A stretch of DNA of 37,364 nucleotides from the NCBI GenBank assembly GCA_003216175.1, contig QCJG01000011.1, positions 1 to 37,364 on the forward strand, given 5' to 3'. A model generated the notes under the pieces. It did no database searches. It worked only from the letters and a program-made list of their open reading frames with translations, and was not told the origin of the DNA. Positions 27,362-37,007 of the stretch are shown piece by piece (position 1 is the first letter of the stretch; each line of letters opens with the position of its first letter). A program made the position numbers and the translations under genes. This DNA is from Prochlorococcus sp. AG-409-A10. Its GTDB lineage: Bacteria > Cyanobacteriota > Cyanobacteriia > PCC-6307 > Cyanobiaceae.

Positions 27362-28654
27362 TTAGTTGTCCATTATTATAGATAAACGTAATCTATCAAG
27401 AGCATTTAAAACGCTTAATTTCTGAATATCTTCTCTTGTCTTATTAGATCCAAACCTTTCCTCCCATGAAATGAGGGTCTTAGGACCCTTAATACAAAAA
27501 TTGACTAGACCAACTGGTTTTAATTTACTTCCTCCAGTTGGCCCTGCAATTCCGCTGACAGATAATGCCCAGTTAACTTTGAACTTTTGTTGGACACCTT
27601 CTGCCATTGATTCAACAACTTCCTTTGAGACTGCACCATAGGTATTAATTAATTCCTCAGGGACACCTAATATTCTTTGCTTGATAGAATTGTTGTATGC
27701 GATGATTCCGCCATGGAAGATTTTTGAAGATCCAGGGACTTTTGTCAGTTTAGAACCTATTCCACCTCCAGTGCATGATTCTGCTACAGCAATTGTTTCT
27801 TTTCTTTTCAGTAATAATTTAAATACTAATTCTTCAAGAGTTACATTATCTACCCCAAAGCATTTTAATCCAGTAATTTGAGTTAACTCTTGTTCAATAG
27901 GTTTTATTAATTTATTAGTTTCTTCTAAATTATCTCCTTTTGCTGTGATTCGTACCTTAACTTCTCCGGTGCTTGCATAAGTTGCAACAGTAGGATTTTT
28001 TGCTTTAAGTAAATGTGTAATTTTGTCAGCTAGTAATGATTCACTTATACCCGCGAAATGTAAAACTTTGCTAGAGATAATTTTTTTTGAGAAATTATTA
28101 TTAATTAACCATTTTGATGCTTCGTTAATCCACATTTCTTTTAATTCACTGGGAACTCCAGGGAAAGTAAGAATTGTAAAATTATTCTTTGGAGTCCATA
28201 TAATGCCTGGTGCTGTGCCTGAGTAATTGTTTATGATTTTAGAACCTTTTGGAACTAAAGATTGCTTTTTTTGACTTTGAGATAATCTACGATCCTTATT
28301 TCTTAATTTGTTTTGCAAGTCAATCAAAATATCATTTTTTTGTTCAAGTGGTGTATTAAAAGTATCAGCAATTACCTGCGTTGTTATATCATCAGGTGTG
28401 GGTCCAAGACCGCCAGTTGTTATTAGAATTTCAGATCGATTAGATGCCTCAAGTATTGCTTCTTTTAATCTGCTAGGGTTATCTCCGATAACGGTTTGTC
28501 TGAAATGTGGGATACCTAAGATTGCTAGTTGTTCTGCTATCCATTGAGAATTAGTATTAACAATATTTCCTAGAAGTAATTCACTTCCAATGCATATGAC
28601 CTCTGCTTCAAATTTATTTTTATTCTTAATATTGATTTCTTTAAATGTTTTCAT
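27362..28654 (-). CDS. cinA: CinA family competence/damage protein (NMN deamidase)
   Basis: Two-domain CinA. The N-terminal molybdopterin-binding-like domain has [35 protein letters not shown] and [15 protein letters not shown]. The C-terminal domain (about 260-420), with [32 protein letters not shown] and [10 protein letters not shown], corresponds to nicotinamide mononucleotide deamidase (PncC) of the pyridine-nucleotide salvage route. The name comes from competence-linked homologues; in cyanobacteria a role in DNA uptake is not shown by this sequence. The ATG lies inside the 3' end of glyA (14-bp overlap), implying coupled translation. Confidence 0.94.
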   Translation of the reverse strand: MKTFKEINIKNKNKFEAEVICIGSELLLGNIVNTNSQWIAEQLAILGIPHFRQTVIGDNPSRLKEAILEASNRSEILITTGGLGPTPDDITTQVIADTFNTPLEQKNDILIDLQNKLRNKDRRLSQSQKKQSLVPKGSKIINNYSGTAPGIIWTPKNNFTILTFPGVPSELKEMWINEASKWLINNNFSKKIISSKVLHFAGISESLLADKITHLLKAKNPTVATYASTGEVKVRITAKGDNLEETNKLIKPIEQELTQITGLKCFGVDNVTLEELVFKLLLKRKETIAVAESCTGGGIGSKLTKVPGSSKIFHGGIIAYNNSIKQRILGVPEELINTYGAVSKEVVESMAEGVQQKFKVNWALSVSGIAGPTGGSKLKPVGLVNFCIKGPKTLISWEERFGSNKTREDIQKLSVLNALDRLRLSIIMDN

Positions 28655-29897
28655 TATATAAAGGAAACTTATTGCAAAGTTCAGATACTTTTTTGATTGA
28701 CGCTTCTTTCATTTTTTCATCGTTAGGGTTAAGCAGTCTATCTGCAATGATATTTCCAACATCCTCAAAGGCTTGTTCATCAAAACCTCTTGTCGTTAGA
28801 GCTGCTGAACCTAGCCTTAGCCCACTAGTGACAAATGGTGACTCTGGGTCAAAAGGTACAGTATTTTTGTTAGCAGTTATTTTGATATCACTAACTAATT
28901 GATCCGCAATTTTACCTGTCATACCAATGCTTCTTAGGTCAAGAAGAACAATATGATTGTCAGTCCCTTTGCTTACAACAGAAATACCTCTTTTTTGAAG
29001 TTGATGAGAGAGAACTTGCGCATTAGAGATTACTCTTTGGCAATAAAGCTTGAATTCGGATTGAGAAGCTTCTTTGAATGCCACAGCTTTGGCAGCGATT
29101 ACATGTTCTAAAGGGCCTCCTTGGGTGCCTGGAAATACTGCTTTATCGAGCTTTTTTCCTAGTTCTACATTCTTAGAAAGAATTAGTCCCCCTCTTGGAC
29201 CTCTAAGAGTTTTATGAGTGGTTGTTGTCACCACATCACAATATGGGATTGGACTTGGGTGCAGTCCACTTGCGACTAAGCCAGCGATGTGCGCAATATC
29301 AGCTAATAAATAAGCATTTACCTCATCAGCTATTGATCTAAAAGCCTGGAAGTCAATTTTCCTTGGATAGGCAGAGAATCCGCAAATAATTAGTTTAGGT
29401 TGATTTTCAATTGCTTTTTTTCTTATTAAATCCATATCAAGCATTTCGGTTGTTTTATCAACTTCGTAGTGGCATGTTTTAAACCACTTTCCACTGACAT
29501 TTACAGGGGAACCATGGGTGAGGTGTCCTCCATGAGACAAGTCCATTCCCATAATTGTTTCACCAGGCTTTAGAAGGCTTAGGAAAACTGCAAAGTTAGC
29601 TTGTGCTCCGCTATGTGGTTGGACATTTGCCCAGCTTGCACCAAAAAGGTTTTTTGCTCTCTCTATTGCCAGCTGTTCAATTTCATCGATATGCTCACAT
29701 CCTCCGTAATAGCGTTTGTTGGGGAGACCTTCAGCATATTTATTTGTTAGGACTGATCCCTGTGCTTCCATAACTGCCTTTGAAGCAAAATTCTCGCTTG
29801 CAATGAGTTCTAAATGAGTTTCTTGCCTTGATAATTCATTTTTTATTAATTTTGCAATACTTGGATCACATTCCATCAAAGAAGATTTAATAGTCAC
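28641..29897 (-). CDS. glyA: Serine hydroxymethyltransferase
   Basis: PLP enzyme that interconverts serine and glycine and supplies methylene-tetrahydrofolate, used for example by ThyX. The 418 residues show [54 protein letters not shown] and the PLP-binding lysine K229 in [16 protein letters not shown]. The reading frame opens at GTG 29897, with ATG eight codons in (29876) as an alternative; neither has a clear Shine-Dalgarno. It is the first gene of glyA-cinA, with leuC-leuD following. Confidence 0.97.
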   Translation of the reverse strand: MTIKSSLMECDPSIAKLIKNELSRQETHLELIASENFASKAVMEAQGSVLTNKYAEGLPNKRYYGGCEHIDEIEQLAIERAKNLFGASWANVQPHSGAQANFAVFLSLLKPGETIMGMDLSHGGHLTHGSPVNVSGKWFKTCHYEVDKTTEMLDMDLIRKKAIENQPKLIICGFSAYPRKIDFQAFRSIADEVNAYLLADIAHIAGLVASGLHPSPIPYCDVVTTTTHKTLRGPRGGLILSKNVELGKKLDKAVFPGTQGGPLEHVIAAKAVAFKEASQSEFKLYCQRVISNAQVLSHQLQKRGISVVSKGTDNHIVLLDLRSIGMTGKIADQLVSDIKITANKNTVPFDPESPFVTSGLRLGSAALTTRGFDEQAFEDVGNIIADRLLNPNDEKMKEASIKKVSELCNKFPLYNENI

Positions 29898-30000
29898 TTT
29901 ATTTTTTTATTTATGATCTGATAGTAGGCATATGTTTAGTTTAATGAGAAAAAACTTTCTCTTATTTGCTGGTTATATAGGGATTTACAAATTTTTTAAA

Positions 30001-30074
30001 CGCGCCTGGAGAGATTCGAACTCCCGACCCTCTGATCCGTAGTCAGATGCTCTAATCCGCTGAGCTACAGGCGC
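30001..30074 (-). tRNA. tRNA-Arg (anticodon ACG)
   Basis: The minus strand gives a full cloverleaf: acceptor GCGCCTG/CAGGCGC, D arm GCTCAGCGGATTAGAGC, anticodon stem TCTGA/TCAGA with loop CTACGGA (anticodon ACG, first base probably edited to inosine), and T arm GGGAGTTCGAATCTCTC, discriminator G. No CCA is encoded. It decodes CGN arginine codons. It lies in the 257-bp gap before the DUF3181 gene. Confidence 0.97.
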
Positions 30075-30254
30075 ATAAAAAAACAATATCAGATTGACTC
30101 CCACAGAATAGGAAAATATGTTTGTATCTATGCCTTAAAAATTCATTGAAATACGATGGTGAAACTTAAAAAGTTATTTTTCCATCAATTTTTTCATTTT
30201 GAGAAAGTAACTAATCTCTCTCTGGTCACTAATAATAGAAAAAACTATGTTTTC

Positions 30255-30551
30255 ATGGCCACTTCTATCGATTCATCGCAAATTAATGAGCTAGCGGTTT
30301 CAATAGCTGACAGATTATTTATTCAAGTTGGAAATTGGAACCTTTATCTTGGTGATGCTGGCCTTGCAAAGGACTTGGCTATTGAATGTCAGGCTAACTT
30401 TGATCAAGGTGCAAATGTTGCAGCTAGAAAAGGTCTTGAAACGATTCAAGTAAAACTTGGTGGAGGTAAAACGAGCTTGCCATTATCCAAATTAATTCCA
30501 CCAAATCAATTTTTTGACCTTGAGGACATTTTAGAACCCTATTGCAGATAA
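30255..30551 (+). CDS. DUF3181 family protein
   Basis: A 98-residue soluble protein of the cyanobacterial DUF3181 type, function unknown. The family look is in INELAVSIADRLFIQVGNWNLYLGDAGLAKDLAIE, the IQVKLGGGKTSLPLSKLIP block and FFDLEDILEPY. I start it at ATG 30255 (MATSIDSSQ). The frame stays open to ATG 30156, but those 33 extra residues (aromatic and basic, no family resemblance) look non-coding. A small conserved gene follows 16 bp later. Confidence 0.8.
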   Translation: MATSIDSSQINELAVSIADRLFIQVGNWNLYLGDAGLAKDLAIECQANFDQGANVAARKGLETIQVKLGGGKTSLPLSKLIPPNQFFDLEDILEPYCR

Positions 30552-30567
30552 GATTTGATCAATTGCT

Positions 30568-30840
30568 TTGTTTCTCTTGCTAATCATTCAGGTAACAAAT
30601 GCCAGAGAGGTTGTAAGACAGCGAATTGGACGCTTAGGAGAAAGACTCATAGGGAAAGTTGCAGATGCAGATGCGCAGGTTGAAAAGGAATTAATGAAAG
30701 AGATGGAAATAGCTTTTCAAGAGTTTGGTATTGAAGCAAGAATTCTCTCAGTCACTGGAGTGAAAACTGATGCAATGAACTGTTTAGAAATCCCACTTAA
30801 AGTTAGATCAGAAAAAGATGTTTTTCTTAAAGACGAATAA
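30568..30840 (+). CDS. Conserved small protein of unknown function
   Basis: A 90-residue, mostly helical, charged protein with a regular core AREVVRQRIGRLGERLIGKVADADAQVEKELMKEMEIAFQEFGIEA. I believe it is conserved in marine cyanobacteria after the DUF3181 gene, but I recognise no domain. Its start is unclear: the frame has no ATG or GTG, only TTG at 30568 and 30577. The conserved part begins near VTNAREVV, whose first codon is GTA, not a normal start. An ATG at 30599 is in another frame and soon stops. It probably shares a message with the DUF3181 gene, and it overlaps murJ tail-to-tail by 14 bp. Confidence 0.6.
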   Translation: MFLLLIIQVTNAREVVRQRIGRLGERLIGKVADADAQVEKELMKEMEIAFQEFGIEARILSVTGVKTDAMNCLEIPLKVRSEKDVFLKDE

Positions 30841-32434
30841 ATTTATCTTTTAAAAACTTATTTAATCTATTAATATCATCAACTTGAAGAATAATTGCTA
30901 GATAATAGAATATAACAAGACTAATTCCAGATGAAATCATGACTTTAAATAATAAATTTAAGAAACTATAGGGTAAATAAATTATTTTAAAAATCAAAAA
31001 TGAGCTAATACCAGAAATTAAACCAATTAAAATAATTCTAAGATTTTGAGATGCTATTTTTGATAATTTCAGGTTATTAAGTTTATTATTTAATTTTAAT
31101 AGTAAAATTACGCAAGCAAATAAATTGACAAATGTAGTTGAATATACTAAGCCGTTTACTCCTAAGTTAATTGGAGATAGTTCCCCCCAAGGACTTGTTC
31201 CTCCTATTAAAAACCAGTCAAAAAATAAATTTAATAATATTGCTATAATAGATATTTTAAATGGTGTTTTTGAATCTTCAATACCATAAAATACTCTAAC
31301 TAATAGATCTCTTAATAAATAAAAAGGCATCCCTATTCCATATGCAATCAATAGTTGACTTACAATATCTATGGCATTTTGATTGAATGAACCTCTGCCA
31401 TAAATTAATATTACTATTGGAACAGATAGTGAAATAAATATCGAACCTAGAAATACCATCGAAGAGGAAGAGATAATTAATCCTTGATGGATTTTCTTGA
31501 CTAATTTTAAATGATTTTTTCGAGCTTTTAAGCTTACAAAAACAGGTAATAATGGAATTAAAATAGAATTTGATATTATTCCAAGAGGAGCTTGAACTAT
31601 AAAGTTTGCATAAGTTAGAGCAGCTGCAGCTCCAACTATTTTTGATGCAAAGAATAAATCAGTAAGAACATTGATTTGCATCATTCCTGAAGAAAGTGAA
31701 GCAGGGACAATCATTCTCCAGGCTCTTTTTAGTTCTGAACATTTTGTTTGGATTGAAAAACTTATAGTAAATATTCCTTTTTTAATTAGAAAAGGTATTT
31801 GAATTAAATATTGAGATAGAGCTCCAATAAATGTTGCTTTTGCAAGAATAACTCCTCCCCTAACATTTAATTCATTTATATCAGCTGAAGTTTCTTTATT
31901 TATCCAAAAGTTTGATACAGCAATTATAATTATTAGGCTTGAAATTAATGGAGATATAGATGGTATGAAAAATTCTTTTTTCGCATTTAAAGATCCAAAA
32001 CCTATTCCTATTAGTCCAGATAATAATATAATCGGGGACATTATTTTCAATTGAAAAGAAGCTATTTCTTTGATCTCTGGGCTTAAACTTGGCCCAACTA
32101 AATTAATCAATAAATCGGATGAAAAGAAAATACAAAAACTTATTATTAATAGTATTAGAGATAAAATATTATTGATTGAACTGATAAATAATCTACTATC
32201 AACTTTGTTTTTATCTGCTAATAGTGTAAGCAATGAGTTATGCAATGGCCCATTAATACCTCCTAAAAGAACTAAGAAAAATCCAGGTATAATATAAGCA
32301 TAATTATATGCATCATATGCACCGCTAATTCCGAAAGCACCAGCAATAACTAATTGCCTTGCCATTCCTCCAAATTTGCTTAATAAAGTTCCTAGGCTTA
32401 CGACGAAAGCAATTTCTTTTATTGTTTTCGACAT
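30827..32434 (-). CDS. murJ: Lipid II flippase MurJ (MviN family)
   Basis: Flips the peptidoglycan precursor lipid II across the plasma membrane. The 535 residues are almost wholly hydrophobic, with about 14 membrane helices, as in MurJ of the MOP exporter superfamily. Marks are LSKFGGMARQLVIAGAFG at the N terminus (the conserved GxxR region), GGINGPLHNSLLTLLADK, LPVFVSLKARK, YGRGSFN and the YLLRDLLVRVFYGIEDSKTPF block that is typical of the family. Many I, L and S with AT-rich codons, like its neighbours. It starts with ATG at 32434, divergent from sfsA, and overlaps the preceding small gene at the 3' end. Confidence 0.93.
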   Translation of the reverse strand: MSKTIKEIAFVVSLGTLLSKFGGMARQLVIAGAFGISGAYDAYNYAYIIPGFFLVLLGGINGPLHNSLLTLLADKNKVDSRLFISSINNILSLILLIISFCIFFSSDLLINLVGPSLSPEIKEIASFQLKIMSPIILLSGLIGIGFGSLNAKKEFFIPSISPLISSLIIIIAVSNFWINKETSADINELNVRGGVILAKATFIGALSQYLIQIPFLIKKGIFTISFSIQTKCSELKRAWRMIVPASLSSGMMQINVLTDLFFASKIVGAAAALTYANFIVQAPLGIISNSILIPLLPVFVSLKARKNHLKLVKKIHQGLIISSSSMVFLGSIFISLSVPIVILIYGRGSFNQNAIDIVSQLLIAYGIGMPFYLLRDLLVRVFYGIEDSKTPFKISIIAILLNLFFDWFLIGGTSPWGELSPINLGVNGLVYSTTFVNLFACVILLLKLNNKLNNLKLSKIASQNLRIILIGLISGISSFLIFKIIYLPYSFLNLLFKVMISSGISLVIFYYLAIILQVDDINRLNKFLKDKFIRL

Positions 32435-32509
32435 GTTAGATTTGAAAAAAGAGAGCTTCCATTTTTCTAGAATATTTTGTAGTTCTTGTTTTAATTGGAT
32501 GTTAATTAA

Positions 32510-33283
32510 GTGATTGAGATTGGGAAAACCATTATTAAGTTTCCCCCGCTTATAGAGGGGATCTTAATTAAGAGATATAAGAGATTTTTGGCTGATGTTG
32601 AGTTGGCTGATGGTGAAATTGTTACCGTTCATTGTGCAAATACAGGACCAATGAAAGGGGTTTTGTGGCCTGGTGGTCGAGTCAGACTTAAGTACTCTCC
32701 TTCTCCTAAACGTAAATTAGATTGGTCTTGGGAGCAAGCTGAGGTCCCAAGTCATGATGGGTTGAAGAGATGCTGGGTTGGTATCAATACATCTTTACCT
32801 AATAAATTGATTAGGAATTTGATTGAGGCGAATGGCCTTGAGAAGCAATTGGGTTTAATTGCAAATATCAAGCCTGAAGTTAAATATGGTTTAGAAGGTA
32901 AAAGTCGAATTGATTTATTACTTAAGCCAGAAAAAAGCAACTCAGATAGTAGAAATATTTATATAGAGGTTAAGAATACAACTTGGTGTGAAAAAACATT
33001 GGCTTTGTTCCCGGACACGGTAACGACAAGAGGTCAAAAACATTTGAAGGAACTAATGAGTGTTTGTACTAATTCAAGAGCGATATTGATTCCTTGTATT
33101 AGTAGGAGTGATATGGATATTTTTGCACCGTGTGATTTGGCAGATCCCTTGTATGGGGAATTATTTAGAGAGGCAATATCCCTTGGAGTAGAGATTATTC
33201 CATGTTCATTTGGTTTCTTTTTAGACCACATAACTTGGGAAGGTGTTAAACCCTTTCAGCTTTCACAAAAACAAAACATCTAG
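32510..33283 (+). CDS. sfsA: SfsA family protein
   Basis: A 257-residue homologue of E. coli sugar fermentation stimulation protein A, which has an OB-like DNA-binding N-terminal part and a nuclease-like C-terminal fold; its biological job is unclear. Family motifs seen: RYKRFLADVELADGEIVTVHCANTGPM, GKSRIDLLL, IYIEVKNTTW, ALFPDTVTTRGQKHLKEL and GVEIIPCSFGF. The residues of a PD-(D/E)xK-type site (RIDLLL, EVKN) are present. Translation starts at GTG 32510, in the gap divergent to murJ. Confidence 0.94.
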   Translation: MIEIGKTIIKFPPLIEGILIKRYKRFLADVELADGEIVTVHCANTGPMKGVLWPGGRVRLKYSPSPKRKLDWSWEQAEVPSHDGLKRCWVGINTSLPNKLIRNLIEANGLEKQLGLIANIKPEVKYGLEGKSRIDLLLKPEKSNSDSRNIYIEVKNTTWCEKTLALFPDTVTTRGQKHLKELMSVCTNSRAILIPCISRSDMDIFAPCDLADPLYGELFREAISLGVEIIPCSFGFFLDHITWEGVKPFQLSQKQNI

Positions 33284-33435
33284 AACAAAAGACTTAGGTA
33301 GGCCTATTTTAACTATTTGGGCTAGTTTTTTATTTTGATTTTTAATCGTGGGATTTAAATTAATTTGAAAAGTTAATCAATTTACCCCCAAAATGTGTAA
33401 ATAGCAACATATATATAATACCAAACTGTTTTTTC

Positions 33436-33480
33436 GTATCAACACCTACATCTTGTCAGTATCAGTTGCATTCATATTAT
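33436..33480 (+). promoter_or_regulatory. NtcA box and -10 element of amt1
   Basis: GTATCAACACCTAC at 33436-33449 is a perfect match to the NtcA consensus GTA-N8-TAC, followed by A as in the extended TACA form. A TAN3T-type -10 element, TATTAT, lies at 33475-33480, 25 bp after the box; the usual class II spacing is about 22, so it is slightly long. Transcription would begin near 33487, leaving a leader of about 50 nt. NtcA activation of amt1 under nitrogen limitation is known in cyanobacteria and is inferred here. Confidence 0.75.
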
Positions 33481-33537
33481 TAATTGTATAAATTTTGGAT
33501 TAACTATCCATTTCTTTTTCCGAAGTAAGCATCATTT

Positions 33538-35028
33538 ATGACCACTGCTTTGCAATCGCCTCCAGGGCGAAGTACTTCTCGTCTTCAAGATGCAAGTCTT
33601 TTGAACGGGCCAATGCTTCTTCTAAGAAGCATTAAAGGTTTTAGAAGAAGTCAATCTTGGGCATGGCTAGCGTCCGTCCCATTGGCACTTTTAGGATTAG
33701 GTGTATTCACTTTCTCTGCTAGAGCTGAGGTTGCACTTTCAGATTTAACTGGACCTCAAGCTGCTGCATTTTTGGCAGACAATCTTTGGTTATTGATAGC
33801 CACAATCCTCGTTATTTTTATGAACGCAGGATTTGCAATGGTTGAAGCTGGTATGTGTCGCCAAAAAAATGCGGTAAACATATTAGCTAAAAACTTATTT
33901 GTTTTTGCTCTTGCTGTAACTGCTTATTGGGTTATTGGATATTCCCTAATGTATGGCGGTTCAGTAATTGATGGATGGCTTTATTTCCAAGGATTATTTG
34001 TTGATCCTGATCCTTCAGGTGCATTAGAGTGTGCAGCTGCTGGTGATACAGGTTGTCTTGTTCCAGCAGTTGATTTCCTTTTCCAATCTGCTTTTGCTGG
34101 TACAGCAGCAACGATTGTTTCTGGATTAGTTGCTGAGAGAGTCAAATTTGGTGAATTTGTCGTTTTCTCAATAGTTTTAACTGCTTTTATCTACCCAATT
34201 GCTGGTAGTTGGCAGTGGAATGGTGGATGGCTTTCTGAACTTGGCTTTATTGATTTTGCTGGCTCATCTATCGTTCACTCTGTTGGAGGATGGGCAGGCC
34301 TTGTTGGGGCAATGCTTCTTGGACCACGTATAGGCAAATTTGTTGATGGCAAAGCTCAAGCTATGCCTGGTCACAATATGGCTATTGCAACTTTAGGAGC
34401 GCTAATTCTTTGGATTGGTTGGTATGGATTTAATCCTGGTTCCGAATTAGCAATGGATCAATATGTTGCTTACGTTGCCGTAACAACAACATTGGCAGCA
34501 GCTGGTGGCGCAATTGCGGCTACAGTTATATCTACCATTACCTCTGGTAAGCCTGATCTAACCATGATCATCAACGGTATTCTTGCTGGCTTAGTAAGTA
34601 TCACTGCTGGTTGCGGCAATATGACTTTTGCTGGATCTTGGCTTGCTGGCGCAGTGGGTGGATTTATCGTAGTATTTGCAGTAGCTGCTTTAGATTCTGC
34701 AGGTATTGATGATCCAGTTGGTGCCTTCTCAGTTCACGGTGTTTGCGGTGTTTGGGGAACAGTAGTAATTGGCCTTTGGGGCGTTGATGGAATGGACCCA
34801 GGTGCTGCAGGGATTGGTCTTCTTAATGGAGGAGGGATTAACCAATTCTTTATTCAAGCTTTAGGTGCAGCTGCTTATGGTATCTGGACTGTTGTTACAT
34901 GCTGGCTTGCTTGGCAAATTATCGGTGGCTTCTTCGGAGGCATCAGAGTTAGCGAAGCAGAAGAGACTCAAGGTCTTGATATTGGTGAGCATGGGATGGA
35001 GGCTTATCCTGACTTTGCTTCTAGCTAG
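33538..35028 (+). CDS. amt1: Ammonium transporter Amt1
   Basis: High-affinity ammonium channel/transporter of the Amt/MEP/Rh family in the plasma membrane. The 496 residues include an N-terminal signal-like region ending near ARA (61-63), then about 11 membrane helices. The family's twin pore histidines are H247 (SSIVHSVGGWAG) and H400 (FSVHGVCGVWGT). Other blocks are MVEAGMCRQKNAVNIL, NGGWLSELGFIDFAGS, LILWIGWYGFNPGS and INGILAGLVSITAGC. The gene is GC-richer and more regular in codon choice than its neighbours, as expected of a highly expressed gene. It has a consensus NtcA box upstream and a strong terminator downstream, so it is a single-gene unit. The 254 bp before it hold no other gene. 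Confidence 0.98.
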   Translation: MTTALQSPPGRSTSRLQDASLLNGPMLLLRSIKGFRRSQSWAWLASVPLALLGLGVFTFSARAEVALSDLTGPQAAAFLADNLWLLIATILVIFMNAGFAMVEAGMCRQKNAVNILAKNLFVFALAVTAYWVIGYSLMYGGSVIDGWLYFQGLFVDPDPSGALECAAAGDTGCLVPAVDFLFQSAFAGTAATIVSGLVAERVKFGEFVVFSIVLTAFIYPIAGSWQWNGGWLSELGFIDFAGSSIVHSVGGWAGLVGAMLLGPRIGKFVDGKAQAMPGHNMAIATLGALILWIGWYGFNPGSELAMDQYVAYVAVTTTLAAAGGAIAATVISTITSGKPDLTMIINGILAGLVSITAGCGNMTFAGSWLAGAVGGFIVVFAVAALDSAGIDDPVGAFSVHGVCGVWGTVVIGLWGVDGMDPGAAGIGLLNGGGINQFFIQALGAAAYGIWTVVTCWLAWQIIGGFFGGIRVSEAEETQGLDIGEHGMEAYPDFASS

Positions 35029-35059
35029 TTAACTTGTTTAATTCTTTAACATTAAGCTC

Positions 35060-35090
35060 AAAAAAGCCCGGAATATAACCGGGCTTTTTT
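35060..35090 (+). terminator. Rho-independent terminator of amt1
   Basis: A perfect 12-bp stem (AAAAAAGCCCGG, 35060-35071, with CCGGGCTTTTTT, 35079-35090) encloses a 7-nt loop AATATAA, with six T closing the 3' arm. It lies 31 bp past the amt1 stop codon. The A/T flanks make the structure symmetric, so it could in principle act on both strands, but the gene order needs it only on the plus strand. Confidence 0.9.
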
Positions 35091-35147
35091 AGTGTGGTTT
35101 AATAGTGATGAGAATCCTATCAATTTGTTTTTAATTATTTAATTGGG

Positions 35148-36350
35148 ATGGATACTCAAGCATTCAAGCAAACTCTTCATAAATCGGATCGTTATAATAG
35201 GAGGGGATTTGGCTCTGCAAATAAGAGAGCTCAGGCGCTAGCGGAGGCGTATCAAAGTGGATTGATCGGATCTATTAGAGACAATGGAAATGAATTGGAA
35301 CATGGTCGACTCAAAGTCAAAATTGCAGAAGCTTTTGGTTTTTGTTGGGGGGTAGAAAGAGCTGTTGCAATGGCTTACGAGACTAGAAAGCACTATCCGA
35401 ATGAAAAGATATGGATTACTAATGAAATTATTCATAACCCTTCAGTAAATGATCAGCTAAGGAAAATGGATGTTCTTTTTATTACTGAAGAGAAAGGTAT
35501 CAAAGACTTTTCAGGGGTAAAAGATGGAGATGTTGTAATTCTTCCTGCTTTTGGTGCAACAGTTCAAGATATGAAAATGCTGCATGATAGAGGCTGTCAC
35601 ATCATTGATACCACTTGTCCATGGGTTTCAAAAGTTTGGCATACCGTTGAAAAGCATAAAAAACATACATTTACTTCCATCATTCATGGAAAATATAAAC
35701 ATGAAGAAACACTTGCAACTAGTTCTTTCGCAGGAACTTATTTAGTTGTATTTGACTTGGATGAAGCAAATTATGTAGCTGAATATATTCTTGGCAATGG
35801 AAATAGAGAGAAATTCTTAAAGCGTTTTGCTAAGGCATCTTCTTCTGGGTTTGACCCAGATAAAGATTTGAAAAGAATTGGGGTAGCGAATCAGACAACA
35901 ATGCTTAAAAGTGAAACAGAAGAGATAGGTAAATTATTCGAAAAAACGATGTTAAAACAATATGGTCCAGCTGAATTAAATGAACATTTTATTGCTTTCA
36001 ATACTATTTGCGATGCCACGGAGGAAAGACAAGGAGCAATGTTTTCTCTAGTTGATGAACCTCTTGATCTTATGGTTGTTATTGGTGGTTATAACTCTTC
36101 AAACACTACTCATCTTCAAGAAATAGCTGTTAGTAGGGGTATTCGCTCTTTTCATATTGATACTCCTGAGAGAATTGGAGAAGAGACAAATACTATTACT
36201 CATATGCCACTTGAAGGTGAATTAATTACTGAGAAGGAATTTCTTCCAACTGGCAATATTAAAGTGGGTATTACCTCTGGTGCCTCAACTCCTGATCGAG
36301 TGGTTGAGCATGTTATACACAAGCTTATGAAAATAAGTGAAAAAAATTAA
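35148..36350 (+). CDS. ispH: 4-hydroxy-3-methylbut-2-enyl diphosphate reductase
   Basis: Last enzyme of the MEP pathway; reduces HMBPP to isopentenyl and dimethylallyl diphosphate with a [4Fe-4S] cluster. The three cluster cysteines are seen in [12 protein letters not shown] (C66), [13 protein letters not shown] and [12 protein letters not shown]. Other motifs are [24 protein letters not shown] and [16 protein letters not shown]. Length 400 is longer than the E. coli enzyme, as usual for cyanobacterial and plant forms, which have an N-terminal extension (about 1-55) and insertions in the middle. It starts with ATG after the amt1 terminator and is followed 62 bp later by a DoxX gene. Confidence 0.97.
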   Translation: MDTQAFKQTLHKSDRYNRRGFGSANKRAQALAEAYQSGLIGSIRDNGNELEHGRLKVKIAEAFGFCWGVERAVAMAYETRKHYPNEKIWITNEIIHNPSVNDQLRKMDVLFITEEKGIKDFSGVKDGDVVILPAFGATVQDMKMLHDRGCHIIDTTCPWVSKVWHTVEKHKKHTFTSIIHGKYKHEETLATSSFAGTYLVVFDLDEANYVAEYILGNGNREKFLKRFAKASSSGFDPDKDLKRIGVANQTTMLKSETEEIGKLFEKTMLKQYGPAELNEHFIAFNTICDATEERQGAMFSLVDEPLDLMVVIGGYNSSNTTHLQEIAVSRGIRSFHIDTPERIGEETNTITHMPLEGELITEKEFLPTGNIKVGITSGASTPDRVVEHVIHKLMKISEKN

Positions 36351-36412
36351 TTAGGATAAATCACAATTTTGACCCAATTTCTCGTAAGATAAACCATCAA
36401 TATTTGTCGAAG

Positions 36413-36946
36413 ATGGCTCAACCTACAATTTCTAATATTAAAGATTCAGACTCACAAAAGGTTGAAGTCGTTGTGCAAAGCCCTGAAGGGGAAGTGAATA
36501 TTTTTGGAGAACTTTCAATACTAGTTCTTAGAGTTAGTTTTAGTTTGTTGATGGTTCACCATGGCTTGGAGAAATTAAATGATCCAGGCGGGTTCGCTGA
36601 ATTTGTTGTGGGTAAATATTTCAGTTTTCTTCCTGGTGATCCTGTGATTTGGACATATATGGCCGCTGTAACTCAAATAGTTTGTCCAATTGGTTTGGCG
36701 ACTGGGGTATTGGCCAGATTATCCTCATTAGGTTTGTTGTCAACTATGGTATTTGCGTTATATTTCCATTTTATAGATACTGGCTTAGAGGGATTCCCTT
36801 TTGCGGTAGTAGAAAATCACAACTATATATTTGAATTGTCAGCCATTTATGCAGCAATATCATTTTATTTTTTATGTGCTGGCCCTGGAAGACTTTCACT
36901 CTTTAGAAAATCAAATAAAATAACTTATTATCCAAAAGGAACATAA
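36413..36946 (+). CDS. DoxX family membrane protein
   Basis: A 177-residue protein of the DoxX type: about four membrane helices and the signature LRVSFSLLMVHHGLEKLNDPGGFAEFVV, with QIVCPIGLATGVLARL and ENHNYIFELSAIYAAIS following. DoxX-like proteins occur in bacteria and archaea, some linked to thiosulfate-quinone oxidoreduction or to membrane redox control; none of these roles can be assigned here. An N-terminal soluble stretch of about 35 residues is rich in V, E and Q. I chose ATG 36413; a TTG three codons upstream is open too. It converges on purH. Confidence 0.82.
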   Translation: MAQPTISNIKDSDSQKVEVVVQSPEGEVNIFGELSILVLRVSFSLLMVHHGLEKLNDPGGFAEFVVGKYFSFLPGDPVIWTYMAAVTQIVCPIGLATGVLARLSSLGLLSTMVFALYFHFIDTGLEGFPFAVVENHNYIFELSAIYAAISFYFLCAGPGRLSLFRKSNKITYYPKGT

Positions 36947-37007
36947 ATTATGAATATTTTTAAGGCTAAATAAGATTATTTACAATTAAAAATTACTTAT
37001 AATTAAT

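Noticed and set aside
30156-30254. N-terminal extension of the DUF3181 protein
   Set aside because: The 33 residues are aromatic and basic with no family match, and the ATG at 30255 is where similarity begins.
33395-33419. GTGTAAATAGCAAC followed by TATAAT as the NtcA promoter of amt1
   Set aside because: It keeps only GT-N10-AC and ends 5 bp from the -10, far too close for NtcA activation; the perfect box at 33436 is better. The TATAAT may still be a constitutive promoter.
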